Assembly: GCF_028369105.1 (NCBI RefSeq)
Contig: NZ_JAQNDO010000001.1
Span: 5,424,501 to 5,488,500, forward strand
Origin: Polyangium mundeleinium
GTDB taxonomy: Bacteria; Myxococcota_A; Polyangia; Polyangiales; Polyangiaceae
Direction: 5' to 3'
Length of the DNA stretch: 64,000 nucleotides
This document shows positions 1-8,819 of this stretch, piece after piece (positions within the stretch are counted from its first letter, which is position 1; every line of letters starts with the position of its first letter). The position numbers were made by a program, and so were the translations under genes. The notes beneath the pieces were generated by a model that did no database searches, was not told where the DNA came from, and was given only the letters and a program-made list of their open reading frames with translations.

Positions 1-638
1 AGGACATGGAGATCGTGGTGCGGCTCCATCGGTATCTGCTCGACAAGGGCAGGCCGGGGAGAATCGTCTGTTTGCCCTTCGCGGTCACGTGGACGGAGGC
101 GCCCGAGAATTATCGGGATCTGGGAAAGCAACGAGCAAGGTGGTACCGGGGGCTCTGGGAGGTCATGAGTTATCACCGCGCGATGCTGTTCCGGCCGCAG
201 TTCCGGCAGATCGGCCTGTTCGCGATGCCGTACCAGCTCGTGTTCGAGGCGCTCGCACCGCCGACCGAGTGCGTCGGATACCTCCTGCTCCTCCTGACCA
301 CGATCTTCGGCGCGCTCTCCGGCAAGGCATTGCTCGCGTTCCTCGGGCTCGCGATGGCCATGAATTTCTGCCTTTCGACGCTGTCGGTCGTTCTCTGCAC
401 GTTCTCGGCGCGGCCCGGGCGGGGGCTCGCCGGCACGGCGTCGCTCGTGCCCTACCCGCGGGCGCGTGACGCGATTGTGCTCGTGTTCGTGGGGGTCTTG
501 TCGAATCTCGGATATCGGCAATACCTGGTGTTCTGGCAGCTCCGAGGCCTCTACGATTTTTTGAAGGGGAAGAAGGGCTGGGACAAGTTCGCGCGCAAAG
601 GGTTTGCGCCCGTTGCACCCGCCGCGCAGCGGGCCTGA
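1..638 (+). CDS. Processive family-2 glycosyltransferase, C-terminal part
   Basis: The gene enters from the left edge; the reading frame is open from base 3, so the ATG at base 6 is internal. The first residues (ED-MEIVVRL) match the conserved ED motif and QRARWYRG matches the Q-x-x-R-W motif of membrane-bound processive GT2 enzymes (cellulose, hyaluronan and poly-N-acetylglucosamine synthases). After the motif come several hydrophobic segments (about residues 65-140 and 155-180), as in the C-terminal membrane half of these enzymes. By family, it would polymerise a nucleotide-sugar at the inner membrane and export the polysaccharide. The catalytic N-terminal half lies outside the window, so the substrate cannot be told. 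A HEAT-repeat gene follows 31 bp downstream on the same strand, probably in the same transcript. Confidence 0.8.
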   Translation, partial: DMEIVVRLHRYLLDKGRPGRIVCLPFAVTWTEAPENYRDLGKQRARWYRGLWEVMSYHRAMLFRPQFRQIGLFAMPYQLVFEALAPPTECVGYLLLLLTTIFGALSGKALLAFLGLAMAMNFCLSTLSVVLCTFSARPGRGLAGTASLVPYPRARDAIVLVFVGVLSNLGYRQYLVFWQLRGLYDFLKGKKGWDKFARKGFAPVAPAAQRA

Positions 639-669
639 CGTCGGCATTCGAAGGGGATCGGGGGAGACT

Positions 670-2613
670 GTGAGTGCCCTTGTCTTGGTCCTGTACGTGG
701 GGCTCGGGATCGCGGTCTTCGCGCTCGTGCCAGGTATCTCGGTGATCGGGCGCGAGGCGCTCCGGCGGCGGCACGAGCGGCGCGCGGTCGAGCGGCTCGC
801 GGCCGCGCGGAAGGTGCTCTCGAGGCTGCGCGCCGAGCCAGCCGCGCGCGTGGCGCGATCGCTCGCGCAAGGCTTCGATCGGAGCACGATCCAGGCCGCC
901 CTGGAGCATGCGCTCGACGAGGAGGCGCGCTGCGCGGTGGTCTGCGAGGAGCTCGGGCTGCGCACGGCCTGGGAGCGCGCGCTGCGCGACTCGAAATCGT
1001 GGAACGAGCGGGCCCACGCGGCGCGGATGCTCGGCAAGCTCGGCGCCGCGTCGGCGAGCCCTGCGCTCGCATCGGCGCTCGCGAATCCGCACGAGGACAC
1101 GACGGTGCGGCTCGCGGCAGCCGAGGCCATTGGATCCATTCCGGACATCGCGGTCTTGCCGCACCTCTGCGAGGCGCTCGCGTCGCAGGGCGAGGGGGGC
1201 GCGAAGGTCGTGGCCGAGGCGCTGGTTTCATTTGGCTCGGACGCGGTGCGGTCGCTCGTGGGGATGCTCGACGACGAGCGCGTACAGGCGCGGACCTGGG
1301 CCGCGCGGGTGCTCGGGAAGATCGGCGATCCAGGGGCGACATTGCCGCTCGTGGCGCAGCTCGGCGACGGCAATGCCGCGGCGAGGACGGCCGCGGCGGA
1401 GGCGCTCGGGCATATCGGGGATCTGCGGGCGACGCGGCCACTCTTGAGCGCCGTCTTGGGCGATCCGTCGAGCAGCGTGCGCGCGCGGGCCGCGGCGGCG
1501 CTCGCGCGGGTGGGCGACGAGGAGGTCGTGGGGACGCTCGTGGCCACGCTCGGCGACCCCGATCCGGAGGTGCGATCACGCGCGGTGGACGCGCTCGCGG
1601 CCCTGTCGCCGAAGGATCGATCGGCGATCGAGCGGGCGCTCTTCGACCCGTGCAACGACGTGCGGCGGAGCGCGGCGCTCGCGATGGATCGGCTCGGAAT
1701 GGTCTCGGCCTGGGCCGCGGCGCTCGGCGAGGCGACGGCCGAGGGGCGCGCGGCGGCGCGGGCGGCGCTCGTGGCGGTGGGGCGCGCGGGGTTGTCCGAG
1801 GCGATCGTCGCGGCAGCGCGGCACGAGGCGGGCGCGGTGCGCGCGGGGGTGTTCCGGATCCTCGGGGAGCTTGGTTCGTCCCGGCACGCAATGGCGCTCG
1901 GGCGGGCGCTCGACGACACGGCCGCGGAGGCGCGGGAGAGCGCGGCGCTCGCGCTCGGGCGGATCGGCGGCGATCAGGTGGTGGTCATGCTGGGGAGGGA
2001 CAAACCCGAGGGCGTCGCGCAGGCGGCGTGGATCGTGGCGCGCGCGCTCGCGGGCGTGGAGACGTGGGTCGCCGAGGCGCGGGCGTTCCTTTCGGACGGG
2101 GCCGCCGCGGCGGCGGCGCGGGCCGTCTGCGAGGCGGAGGGCGAGGCCGTGGCGCGGGCGTTCGAGGCGCGGGTGGGCACGGTGCGTCCGGCCGAGAGCG
2201 GCCGCAGGATGGTGACGCTTTCGCGTTTCGCCATTGCGGCGCGGCGCGCGGCGCGGCTCGAGGATCGGGTGCGGGCGATTCTGGAGCTCGCCGACCGGCG
2301 AGGGCCCGAGGCGACGGCGGCGCTCGCGGAGGTCGCCGTGAGTGATCCCTCCGCCGAGGCGCGCGCGCTCGCGGCGCGGAGCCTCGCACAGGTGGAGGAG
2401 CGGTGGCTCGCGGTGCCCGCGCTCGTGCGGGCGCTCTCGGATCCCTCGCCGGAGGTGGTCTTCGAGGCGTCCCAGGCGCTCGGGCTCGGGGCCGCGGCCG
2501 ACGACAAGAAGGGGCGGCGCTCCTCGGAGGGGGCGCCCTCGGAGCGGAATGGTGCGTCCCGACGAACGACGGGAAGCTTGTTCCTGGAGAAGGCGGGCGA
2601 GACCGCCGCTTGA
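670..2613 (+). CDS. Membrane-anchored HEAT-repeat protein
   Basis: 647 residues. I start it at GTG 670 because a purine-rich site (GGGGGAGA) lies just upstream and the first 25 residues then form a membrane segment (ALVLVLYVGLGIAVFAL); a longer frame from TTG 604 would overlap the preceding gene. After an Arg-rich stretch the rest is a long series of about 30-residue alpha-helical repeats rich in Ala, Leu, Arg and Glu (for example ARTAAAEALGHIGDLRATRPL), the HEAT/PBS-lyase pattern, running to about residue 620. Such repeats act as protein-binding scaffolds; no catalytic motif is visible. Its position 31 bp after the glycosyltransferase suggests a role as partner or regulator of polysaccharide synthesis, which is inference. 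Confidence 0.82.
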   Translation: MSALVLVLYVGLGIAVFALVPGISVIGREALRRRHERRAVERLAAARKVLSRLRAEPAARVARSLAQGFDRSTIQAALEHALDEEARCAVVCEELGLRTAWERALRDSKSWNERAHAARMLGKLGAASASPALASALANPHEDTTVRLAAAEAIGSIPDIAVLPHLCEALASQGEGGAKVVAEALVSFGSDAVRSLVGMLDDERVQARTWAARVLGKIGDPGATLPLVAQLGDGNAAARTAAAEALGHIGDLRATRPLLSAVLGDPSSSVRARAAAALARVGDEEVVGTLVATLGDPDPEVRSRAVDALAALSPKDRSAIERALFDPCNDVRRSAALAMDRLGMVSAWAAALGEATAEGRAAARAALVAVGRAGLSEAIVAAARHEAGAVRAGVFRILGELGSSRHAMALGRALDDTAAEARESAALALGRIGGDQVVVMLGRDKPEGVAQAAWIVARALAGVETWVAEARAFLSDGAAAAAARAVCEAEGEAVARAFEARVGTVRPAESGRRMVTLSRFAIAARRAARLEDRVRAILELADRRGPEATAALAEVAVSDPSAEARALAARSLAQVEERWLAVPALVRALSDPSPEVVFEASQALGLGAAADDKKGRRSSEGAPSERNGASRRTTGSLFLEKAGETAA

Positions 2614-2966
2614 CGGCGCCGCCCGGGCGCCGTCGGGGGCGGTAACCTCCCCGCCGTTTTCCCTGCCGAACCAGACGGTGACGCGGACGCCGGCACCTCT
2701 TGCGTCGGCTGGGTTTTTCACGCCGAACACGCATGCCTGCGCGGAACGCACGTCCTACGGTCGCGACGGGCGCGGGCGATTCCCGGACGAACCCCGCGCG
2801 GACGTCCTCCATGCTGTCCGAGAGATCCCTGCGGCGGCGCTTCCCGTGGTCATCGGGATCCTCCTACCTTTACAGATCACAATTTGCGGGCAATCCTCTC
2901 GTTGGGCCTTTTCTTCCTGACCATGGCGGCGTGTTTCCGGCCGTCGCCTCTGCCCTGGGAGCTGTC
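2614..2966. other. Intergenic region, 353 bp, no gene seen
   Basis: Frames are open through this stretch because of the high GC content, but none has a plausible start or composition. The region should hold the promoter of the secreted cytochrome/propeller gene; no clear operator or hairpin was found. Confidence 0.5.
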
Positions 2967-5786
2967 ATGCGATCCATGCTTCACGCGGCCACGCCGCTCA
3001 TGCGATTGAAGTGCTTGGCCTACTTCGGCGCGACGCTCGGCGCGACGCTCTCGCAGACCACGGAGGTGTCCGCCGACGATTCGTCCTATACCTTGTTCGA
3101 GAGCGGTCAGGTCCGTCCGATCGCGATGTCCCCGAGCGGGCACCTGCTCTTCGTGGTCAATACACCCGACAATCGCCTCGAGATTTTTCGGCTCACATAC
3201 AGCGGTCTCATGGAGCATACCGGCTCCGTGCCCGTCGGACTCGAGCCCGTCGCAGTCGCCGCGCGCAGCAACAGCGAGGTTTGGGTCGTCAACCACCTGT
3301 CCGACAGCGTGAGCATCATCAACGTGCACGGGGCCGGCAGGGGATCCGTCGTGCGCACCCTGCACGTCGGCGACGAGCCACGCGATATCGTCTTCGCAGG
3401 GCCGGGCAAGAGCCGCGCATTCATCACCACGGCCCACCGCGGCCAGAACGTACCCTTCGACCCGCAGCTCACGACGCCCGGCGTGGGCCGCGCGGACGTA
3501 TGGGTCTTCGACGCTGGTAACCTCGGCGTGACGATGGGCGGCGCGCCGCTCAAGATCCTGAACCTCTTCGGCGACACGCCCCGCGCGCTCGCGGCCACGC
3601 CCGACGGCTCGCGCGTCTATGCGGCCGTGTTCCATTCGGGCAATCGCACGACCATCGTCGACGAATCCCTCGTGCCCGACGGCGGGGAGGCGTTTGGCGG
3701 CGTGCCCGGGCCGAACACGAATTTCCAGGGGTTCCCCGCGCCCGAGGTCGGCGTCCTCGTGAAGTACAACGGCTCGTCGTGGCGGGACGTCCTCGGCCGC
3801 CCCTGGGACGACGCGGTGAATTTCTCGCTGCCCGACAAGGACGTGTTCGTCATTGACGCCAACGCGAACCCGCCCAAGCAGGTCGCAGGCTCCGCGGGGT
3901 CCTTCTCGGGCGTGGGGACGGTCCTCTTCAACATGGCCGTCAATCCCGTCAATGGGAAGGTCTACGTCAGCAACACCGAGGCCCGCAACGACCTGCGCTT
4001 CGAGGGGGATGGGATCTTCGCCGGCGAGACGCTCCAGGGCCACCTGCACGAGAGCCGGATCACGGTGCTCGGCCCCGGCGGCGTCGCCCCGCGGCACCTC
4101 AACAAGCACATCAATTACTTCGACCTGCCGGCGTCCCCGGCCGTGAACCAGAGGAGCCTCGCGCAACCGCTCGGCATGGCCATTTCGAGCTCCGGCAGCA
4201 CCCTGTACGTGGCCGCGTTCGGATCCTCGAAGATCGGTGTGTTCAATACGGCCGCGCTGGAGAACAACTCCTTCGTGCCCAGCGCGTCGAGCCACATCAC
4301 GCTGAGCGGCGGCGGACCGACGGGCATGGTCCTCGACGAGGGCCGAGGGCGCATGTACGTCCTCACGCGCTTCGATAATGCGATTTCCGTCGTGAGCCTG
4401 TCGACGCGCCAGGAGCTCGCCCACGTCAGGATGTACAATCCTGAGCCGGAGAGCATCGTCGCGGGGCGGCCACTTCTTTACGACGCGCGGCTGTCCTCCA
4501 GCAATGGCGAGGCGGCCTGCGGGAGCTGCCACATCTTCGGCGACATGGACGATCTCTCCTGGGATCTCGGCAACCCCGACGGCACGATCCTGAACAACCC
4601 CGGACCGTTCAAGGGGCCCCTGTTCATCGATCCCGATTTCCATCCGATGAAGGGCCCGATGGCGACCCAGAGCCTGCGCGGAATGGCGAACCACGGCCCG
4701 ATGCACTGGCGCGCCGACCGCACGGGCGGCAACGACGAGCCGAGCGTGCAGTCGGACGCGGGGGCGTTCGACGAGGAAGCCGCATTCCGGAAGTTCAACC
4801 CTGCGTTCGTGGGCTTGCTCGGCCGAACGGCGGAGATCAGCAACGAGCAGATGCAGGCCTTCGCGGAGTTCATCCTTCAGGTGGCCTATCCGCCGAACCC
4901 GATTCGGAACCTCGACAATTCGCTGACGCCCTCCCAGCAGGCAGGCCGCGCGTTTTTCCTCCAGACGGCGATCCTCCCCGGGGGGATCACCTGTGGGACG
5001 TGCCATCCGATCGATCCCAATGCCAACCCGGACGATCGTTTCCCGGGCTTCTTCGGGGGCGATGGTTTCTCGGGTTTTGGGGGGCCGCCGCAGATGTTCA
5101 AGAACGTGCACCTGCGCAACCAGTACCAGAAGGTCGGCATGTTCGGCTCCGCCGCCGCCTTCGGCTCCGAGAACCCCGATCCCTTCCTGGGGGATCAGAT
5201 TCGTGGCTTCGGCTTCACCCACGACGGGGCGACCCCGACGTTGTTCCAGCGCAGCGCCATCTTCGACGCGGGCACCCAGGTCCTCCCCGGGATCCTTCCG
5301 GACGGAGTCGTGGTCGCGCCCGGGATCCCTCTCACACCCGCGGGGGACCAGGCGAAGCGCGACATGGAAGCGTATCAGCTCGCCTTCGACACGAACTTCG
5401 CGCCCATCGTCGGGCAACAGGTGACGCTCACCGTGACGAACCAGGCATCGGCGGCGGCGCGTATCGATCTGCTCTTGCAGCGCGCGAACGCCCTTGAATG
5501 TGATCTCGTGGCGAAGGGCGCCTCGGGCTCCTATTCGGAGGTGGAGGTCGGGTACCTTTACATCCCGGAGATCCAGCGCTTCGTCGTCGATCAGCAGGCG
5601 ATTCCGCCGATCCCCGACGCGATTTTGCGTTCGATCTTCCTCGGGAGCAACCAATCGCTCACGTATACCTGCGTGCCGCCGGGCTCCGGGGTGCGCATCG
5701 GTATCGATCGGGATCTCGACGGATACCTCGACGGCGACGAGATCGACGCGGGGAGCAGCCCTGCGAATCCCCTGAGCACGCCCTGA
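2967..5786 (+). CDS. Secreted beta-propeller / di-haem cytochrome c peroxidase-like fusion
   Basis: 939 residues. The start is ATG 2967, with GGGAG 5-9 nt upstream; the frame is open further upstream but without a good start. An N-terminal export signal is followed by a seven-bladed YncE-like propeller (about residues 60-490; repeated units such as GQVRPIAMSPSGHLLFVVN). The C-terminal half contains two c-type haem sites, CGSCH near residue 518 and CGTCH near residue 676, spaced as in the bacterial di-haem cytochrome c peroxidase/MauG group. Expected location is the periplasm or cell surface; the likely role is electron transfer or peroxide/quinone chemistry with the propeller as docking platform. 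The end (GIDRDLDGYLDGDE) looks like a Ca2+-binding DxDxDG loop. The exact substrate is unknown. Confidence 0.78.
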   Translation: MRSMLHAATPLMRLKCLAYFGATLGATLSQTTEVSADDSSYTLFESGQVRPIAMSPSGHLLFVVNTPDNRLEIFRLTYSGLMEHTGSVPVGLEPVAVAARSNSEVWVVNHLSDSVSIINVHGAGRGSVVRTLHVGDEPRDIVFAGPGKSRAFITTAHRGQNVPFDPQLTTPGVGRADVWVFDAGNLGVTMGGAPLKILNLFGDTPRALAATPDGSRVYAAVFHSGNRTTIVDESLVPDGGEAFGGVPGPNTNFQGFPAPEVGVLVKYNGSSWRDVLGRPWDDAVNFSLPDKDVFVIDANANPPKQVAGSAGSFSGVGTVLFNMAVNPVNGKVYVSNTEARNDLRFEGDGIFAGETLQGHLHESRITVLGPGGVAPRHLNKHINYFDLPASPAVNQRSLAQPLGMAISSSGSTLYVAAFGSSKIGVFNTAALENNSFVPSASSHITLSGGGPTGMVLDEGRGRMYVLTRFDNAISVVSLSTRQELAHVRMYNPEPESIVAGRPLLYDARLSSSNGEAACGSCHIFGDMDDLSWDLGNPDGTILNNPGPFKGPLFIDPDFHPMKGPMATQSLRGMANHGPMHWRADRTGGNDEPSVQSDAGAFDEEAAFRKFNPAFVGLLGRTAEISNEQMQAFAEFILQVAYPPNPIRNLDNSLTPSQQAGRAFFLQTAILPGGITCGTCHPIDPNANPDDRFPGFFGGDGFSGFGGPPQMFKNVHLRNQYQKVGMFGSAAAFGSENPDPFLGDQIRGFGFTHDGATPTLFQRSAIFDAGTQVLPGILPDGVVVAPGIPLTPAGDQAKRDMEAYQLAFDTNFAPIVGQQVTLTVTNQASAAARIDLLLQRANALECDLVAKGASGSYSEVEVGYLYIPEIQRFVVDQQAIPPIPDAILRSIFLGSNQSLTYTCVPPGSGVRIGIDRDLDGYLDGDEIDAGSSPANPLSTP

Positions 5787-5796
5787 TGGAACGACG

Positions 5797-5827
5797 GGGT
5801 GCGCGCGTGGTTATGCGCGCGCACCCG
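5797..5827. terminator. Bidirectional hairpin between convergent genes
   Basis: An 11-bp perfect GC stem (arms 5797-5807 and 5816-5826, outer bases GGGTGCGCGC) with an 8-nt loop lies between the stop codons of the convergent cytochrome and STAS genes and includes the latter's stop. There is no T-run, as is common in high-GC genomes. Function as a shared terminator is inferred from position. Confidence 0.55.
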
Positions 5828-6698
5828 CGCGTGGCTTGTCGCCGAGGCTTCGGATTGCGAACGAGAGGCCATCCCGCAACGTCGCGAGCGTGATCACGCG
5901 GGAGAGGTCGAGGCCGAGCGAGACCATCGTTTGCGCCACGTTTGGCCGGATTCCGGTGATGATCCCCTCGGCGCCGAGCAGGCGGACGGCGCCGAGGATG
6001 TTCAGCATGTGGCTCGCCGTGCCGGTGTCGACGACGTCGACGCCGGTCAAGTCGAGAATGGCGAAGCGCGCTTGCAGGCGCGAGACCGCAGCGAGGAGAT
6101 CCTCGGTCACCCGGCCGGCGCGGCAGCTGTCGACGACGCCGACCATCGGGAGCGTGACGACGTGATCCCATACCTGGATGATCGGCGTCTCGAGGTTCTG
6201 GATGACCTGCTGTTGTCGTTCGATCAGCGCGAGCTTGGCGTCGAGCTCCTCGCGGGTCTGCATGGTCTCGGTGACGTTGAGCGATAAACCCACGACGTAT
6301 TTGACGTTCCCCTGCTCGCCTCGCACGGGGACGTACCAGTTTTCCCAGTGCATTCCGTGCCCCGACTGGATGTCGTGGGAGGGCGTGCCCGAGAGGGCCC
6401 TTCTGACCCCCGAGGTGCCTTCGGCGCCGTACATGACATGGAGGTTCTGGCCGATGAATGCGCCCCGCTCGATGCCGAGCGCGTCGATCCCCTTGCCGTC
6501 GTGGAAGGTGAAGGTGCCGCTTTCGTCGACCGCCCACACGATCAAGTCGAGGTGATCGAGCAGGAGCCGGAGGAGCTGTCCCAATTCGATCGTCGAGGCG
6601 CGCGCAGGCGGGGGCGCGAGGGCGGCAAGGCGCTCTTCCAGCTCTTCGACCCGCGCGCGCAGTGCCCTGTTCTCTTGCTCCAGATCCCGCTCGGACAC
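5811..6698 (-). CDS. PAS-STAS regulator (RsbR-like)
   Basis: 295 residues from GTG 6698; this start is preferred because GGGAGG lies 8 nt upstream. A short coiled coil (EQENRALRARVEELEERLAA) precedes a PAS domain at about residues 40-150 (HLDLIVWAVDESGTFTFHDGKG) and a STAS domain at about 170-285 (ETPIIQVWDHVVTLPMVGVVDS ... ILDLTGVDVVDTGTASHMLNI). This is the layout of RsbR-type stressosome proteins and of PAS-linked STAS regulators common in myxobacteria; the Thr/Ser residues in the STAS loop (DVVDTGTASH) are the usual phosphorylation region. No kinase or phosphatase partner is adjacent, so it probably works with proteins encoded elsewhere. Its target is unknown. Confidence 0.82.
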   Translation of the reverse strand: MSERDLEQENRALRARVEELEERLAALAPPPARASTIELGQLLRLLLDHLDLIVWAVDESGTFTFHDGKGIDALGIERGAFIGQNLHVMYGAEGTSGVRRALSGTPSHDIQSGHGMHWENWYVPVRGEQGNVKYVVGLSLNVTETMQTREELDAKLALIERQQQVIQNLETPIIQVWDHVVTLPMVGVVDSCRAGRVTEDLLAAVSRLQARFAILDLTGVDVVDTGTASHMLNILGAVRLLGAEGIITGIRPNVAQTMVSLGLDLSRVITLATLRDGLSFAIRSLGDKPRAGARA

Positions 6699-6862
6699 GT
6701 CGTCTGCCTCCCGATGGGGGCACCCCAAAAGGCACGCGGCGCCCGATCCGGCGACGATACCCAAGGGGGGTTTGGTGTGTCAATGGGTGGTAGACTGGAA
6801 ACTGTCGAGAAAACGGGCACTTCCGTCGGGTAGATTGGTCTCGGGGCTCGCTTGGGGCTGGC

Positions 6863-7339
6863 TCAAGGCAGACGCGTCGAGCAAACGCCGGAGACGCAGG
6901 CGACCTGAATCGAGGACGTGTCCTCCGTGGTGTTCCCGTCCTCGGCGCGCGTGGGTTGGGCGATGCAATCGCAAAGCGCATGCATGCCGCATTCTTGCTC
7001 GGCCATCGAGACGGCCGGAAGGTCCTTCGCGGCGAGGCCGATGGCCGCGAGGCTGCCGCAGCAATCGATCACGTGCAGGATCTGGCCACAATCTTGATCC
7101 GTGACGCAGCCTTTGCTCGCCGTCGGGAACTGCACGCTGTCGTCGAAACACGTGAGCGTGACCGGGACGCCGGAGCCGCCCGCGCCGCCCGAACCACCCG
7201 CGCCGCCGGAGCCACCGGAGCCGCCCGGACCACCGGGGCCGCCCGGTTCGACGGTGCTGCCGCAGGCGAGAAGCAGGGGGAGCGCGGAGACGGCCAGGAT
7301 CGAACCAAGATAACGTCGAAGTTGCATGGGCGCGATCAT
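6863..7339 (-). CDS. Cysteine-rich lipoprotein with Gly/Ser spacer
   Basis: About 158 residues. The signal peptide ends in a lipobox (LPLLLAC) followed by a Gly-Pro-Ser-Gly low-complexity linker (GGPGGPGGSGGSGG), a hallmark of myxobacterial surface lipoproteins. The rest is a small domain with about nine cysteines (for example CVTDQDC, DCCG, CDC), which would be disulphide bonded outside the cytoplasm. Two in-frame ATGs, 7339 and 7327, are possible; the first has GAGG at a usable distance. No known function; likely attached to the outer membrane. Confidence 0.65.
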   Translation of the reverse strand: MIAPMQLRRYLGSILAVSALPLLLACGSTVEPGGPGGPGGSGGSGGAGGSGGAGGSGVPVTLTCFDDSVQFPTASKGCVTDQDCGQILHVIDCCGSLAAIGLAAKDLPAVSMAEQECGMHALCDCIAQPTRAEDGNTTEDTSSIQVACVSGVCSTRLP

Positions 7340-7389
7340 GCCGCCGCGCGCCTCGGGCGTAAAGCGCCGCGCGGCCGCCGTTCTCGCAA

Positions 7390-8727
7390 TTACCAGCGCA
7401 CGAGCGCGCCGAGCTCGAAGGTGTGCAGCGTGATGCGCTCGGCGCCGGGCGGGCCGCGGAACGTGAGGTTGTAGAGCGGCATCACGCGCAAAAAATCGTA
7501 CGGCCAGAGATCCGCGCTGAGGTAGACGGAATCCGTGACGAGGTCGAGGATCTGAAATGCGGCCGGGAATCGTTCGGCCTCGGCGCCGTGCGCATACCCG
7601 GCCCGGAGCGCGAGCCAGGGCAGGAGCGTGCGGCCCGCCGAAAACGAGAACGCATGGACGAGGCGGCTTTCGCTCGCACCTCGAGGATCCTCGACACGGA
7701 CGTGCGTGAGCCAATACGTCGCGTCGAGCCGCAGCTCATCGCCGATCACGAGGCCAAGCGTCGGGCTGACCCCGTGCGTGTCGACGCCGCCCGTGTACCG
7801 GCGGTACGTGTACGCGAGGCCGCTCGTGAGCCAGGGCCGGATCGGCGCCGTGCCGTACGCGCGGAGGCGGAGCATGGGGACGCTCGCGGCCGGCGCGCCG
7901 AACGCAGCCTCGCCGCCGAGGGAAAAACCATGCCCGAAGAGCCACGTGGCCCGGCCGCCCCAGGTCGCGCCGTAGGACCAGGCGCCCGCCGCCGTCGACG
8001 GGCGCCCGCCATGCTCGGTTTCGACGCCGAGGATGAGCCTGCGCCACGCCTGGGAGACCTCGACGTCGACCTGCCCGAGCGCTGGCATGGGCGCGGGAAA
8101 GACGAGTACGCGCGTGGTGACGCGCGCATACCCCGTGGACAGCCTTCGCGCGAGCGCGCGGAGCTCGGTGTTGCCGCCGGATGCGACCGAGGCCCGCTCC
8201 GCGAGCGCGTGCCCCGTCGTGAGGTCGCCCCGCGCGTATTCGAGCCGCGCCCGGCAGGCGAGCAGGGGAGGGGTGTCCTTGCGTCGCGCCGCGTCGAGCG
8301 TCGCCTCGGCCTCGTCCCACAGGCCTTGCCAGGTGAGCACGTCGAAGAGGCCGGTGCGGACGTCGTCGTCGTCGGGGTGGCGCGAGAGGACGTCACGATA
8401 CGCCGCCGCCGCCCGCGCGTGGTGCCCCTCCCAGGCGTCGAGCCGCGCGAGCCCGGTCCGCGCCTCGTCGTCCCGCGGATTCCGCACGAGGAGCGCCTCG
8501 TAACGCCGCCGCGCCGCGGGCTTGTCCCCGCCGTACGTGGCGCGCCTGGCCTCGTCGAGCAGCGCGTCGCGATCCTCGCCGAGCACCTCGCCGCCGTGGC
8601 GCGGAGGCGCCGCCGTGCAGGACACAAGCAGGAGCAGGAGGGTCGCCCAGACAGGGCCCGCGAGCGCGCGGCGGCCCAGGCTCGACGCCCGTGCTCGGTG
8701 GCTGCGCACGGGCCGAGCCTCGCACAT
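7390..8727 (-). CDS. TPR / YaiO-like outer-membrane beta-barrel protein
   Basis: 445 residues. A lipoprotein-like signal (TLLLLLVSC) is followed by TPR-type repeats at about 55-210 (DKPAARRRYEALLVRNPRDDEARTG and similar), then a C-terminal region of alternating hydrophobic/aromatic strands ending in RW, typical of an outer-membrane barrel of the YaiO family. Its role is probably envelope assembly or surface-polysaccharide handling; that is inferred from the architecture only. It is read in the same direction as the Cys-rich lipoprotein 50 bp downstream, possibly co-transcribed. Confidence 0.68.
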   Translation of the reverse strand: MCEARPVRSHRARASSLGRRALAGPVWATLLLLLVSCTAAPPRHGGEVLGEDRDALLDEARRATYGGDKPAARRRYEALLVRNPRDDEARTGLARLDAWEGHHARAAAAYRDVLSRHPDDDDVRTGLFDVLTWQGLWDEAEATLDAARRKDTPPLLACRARLEYARGDLTTGHALAERASVASGGNTELRALARRLSTGYARVTTRVLVFPAPMPALGQVDVEVSQAWRRLILGVETEHGGRPSTAAGAWSYGATWGGRATWLFGHGFSLGGEAAFGAPAASVPMLRLRAYGTAPIRPWLTSGLAYTYRRYTGGVDTHGVSPTLGLVIGDELRLDATYWLTHVRVEDPRGASESRLVHAFSFSAGRTLLPWLALRAGYAHGAEAERFPAAFQILDLVTDSVYLSADLWPYDFLRVMPLYNLTFRGPPGAERITLHTFELGALVRW

Positions 8728-8819
8728 CGACGCGCGACGCGCACGCCGCGAGCGCGCGTCTGCCGCGCAGGATCACGCACGTACGTGTCCAGGACGCGGC
8801 GATGCGGGAGGGGCGTGGA

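Noticed and set aside
2700-2966. N-terminal extension of the cytochrome/propeller protein
   Set aside because: The extension has no signal or domain character; ATG 2967 with GGGAG and a following export signal is a better start.
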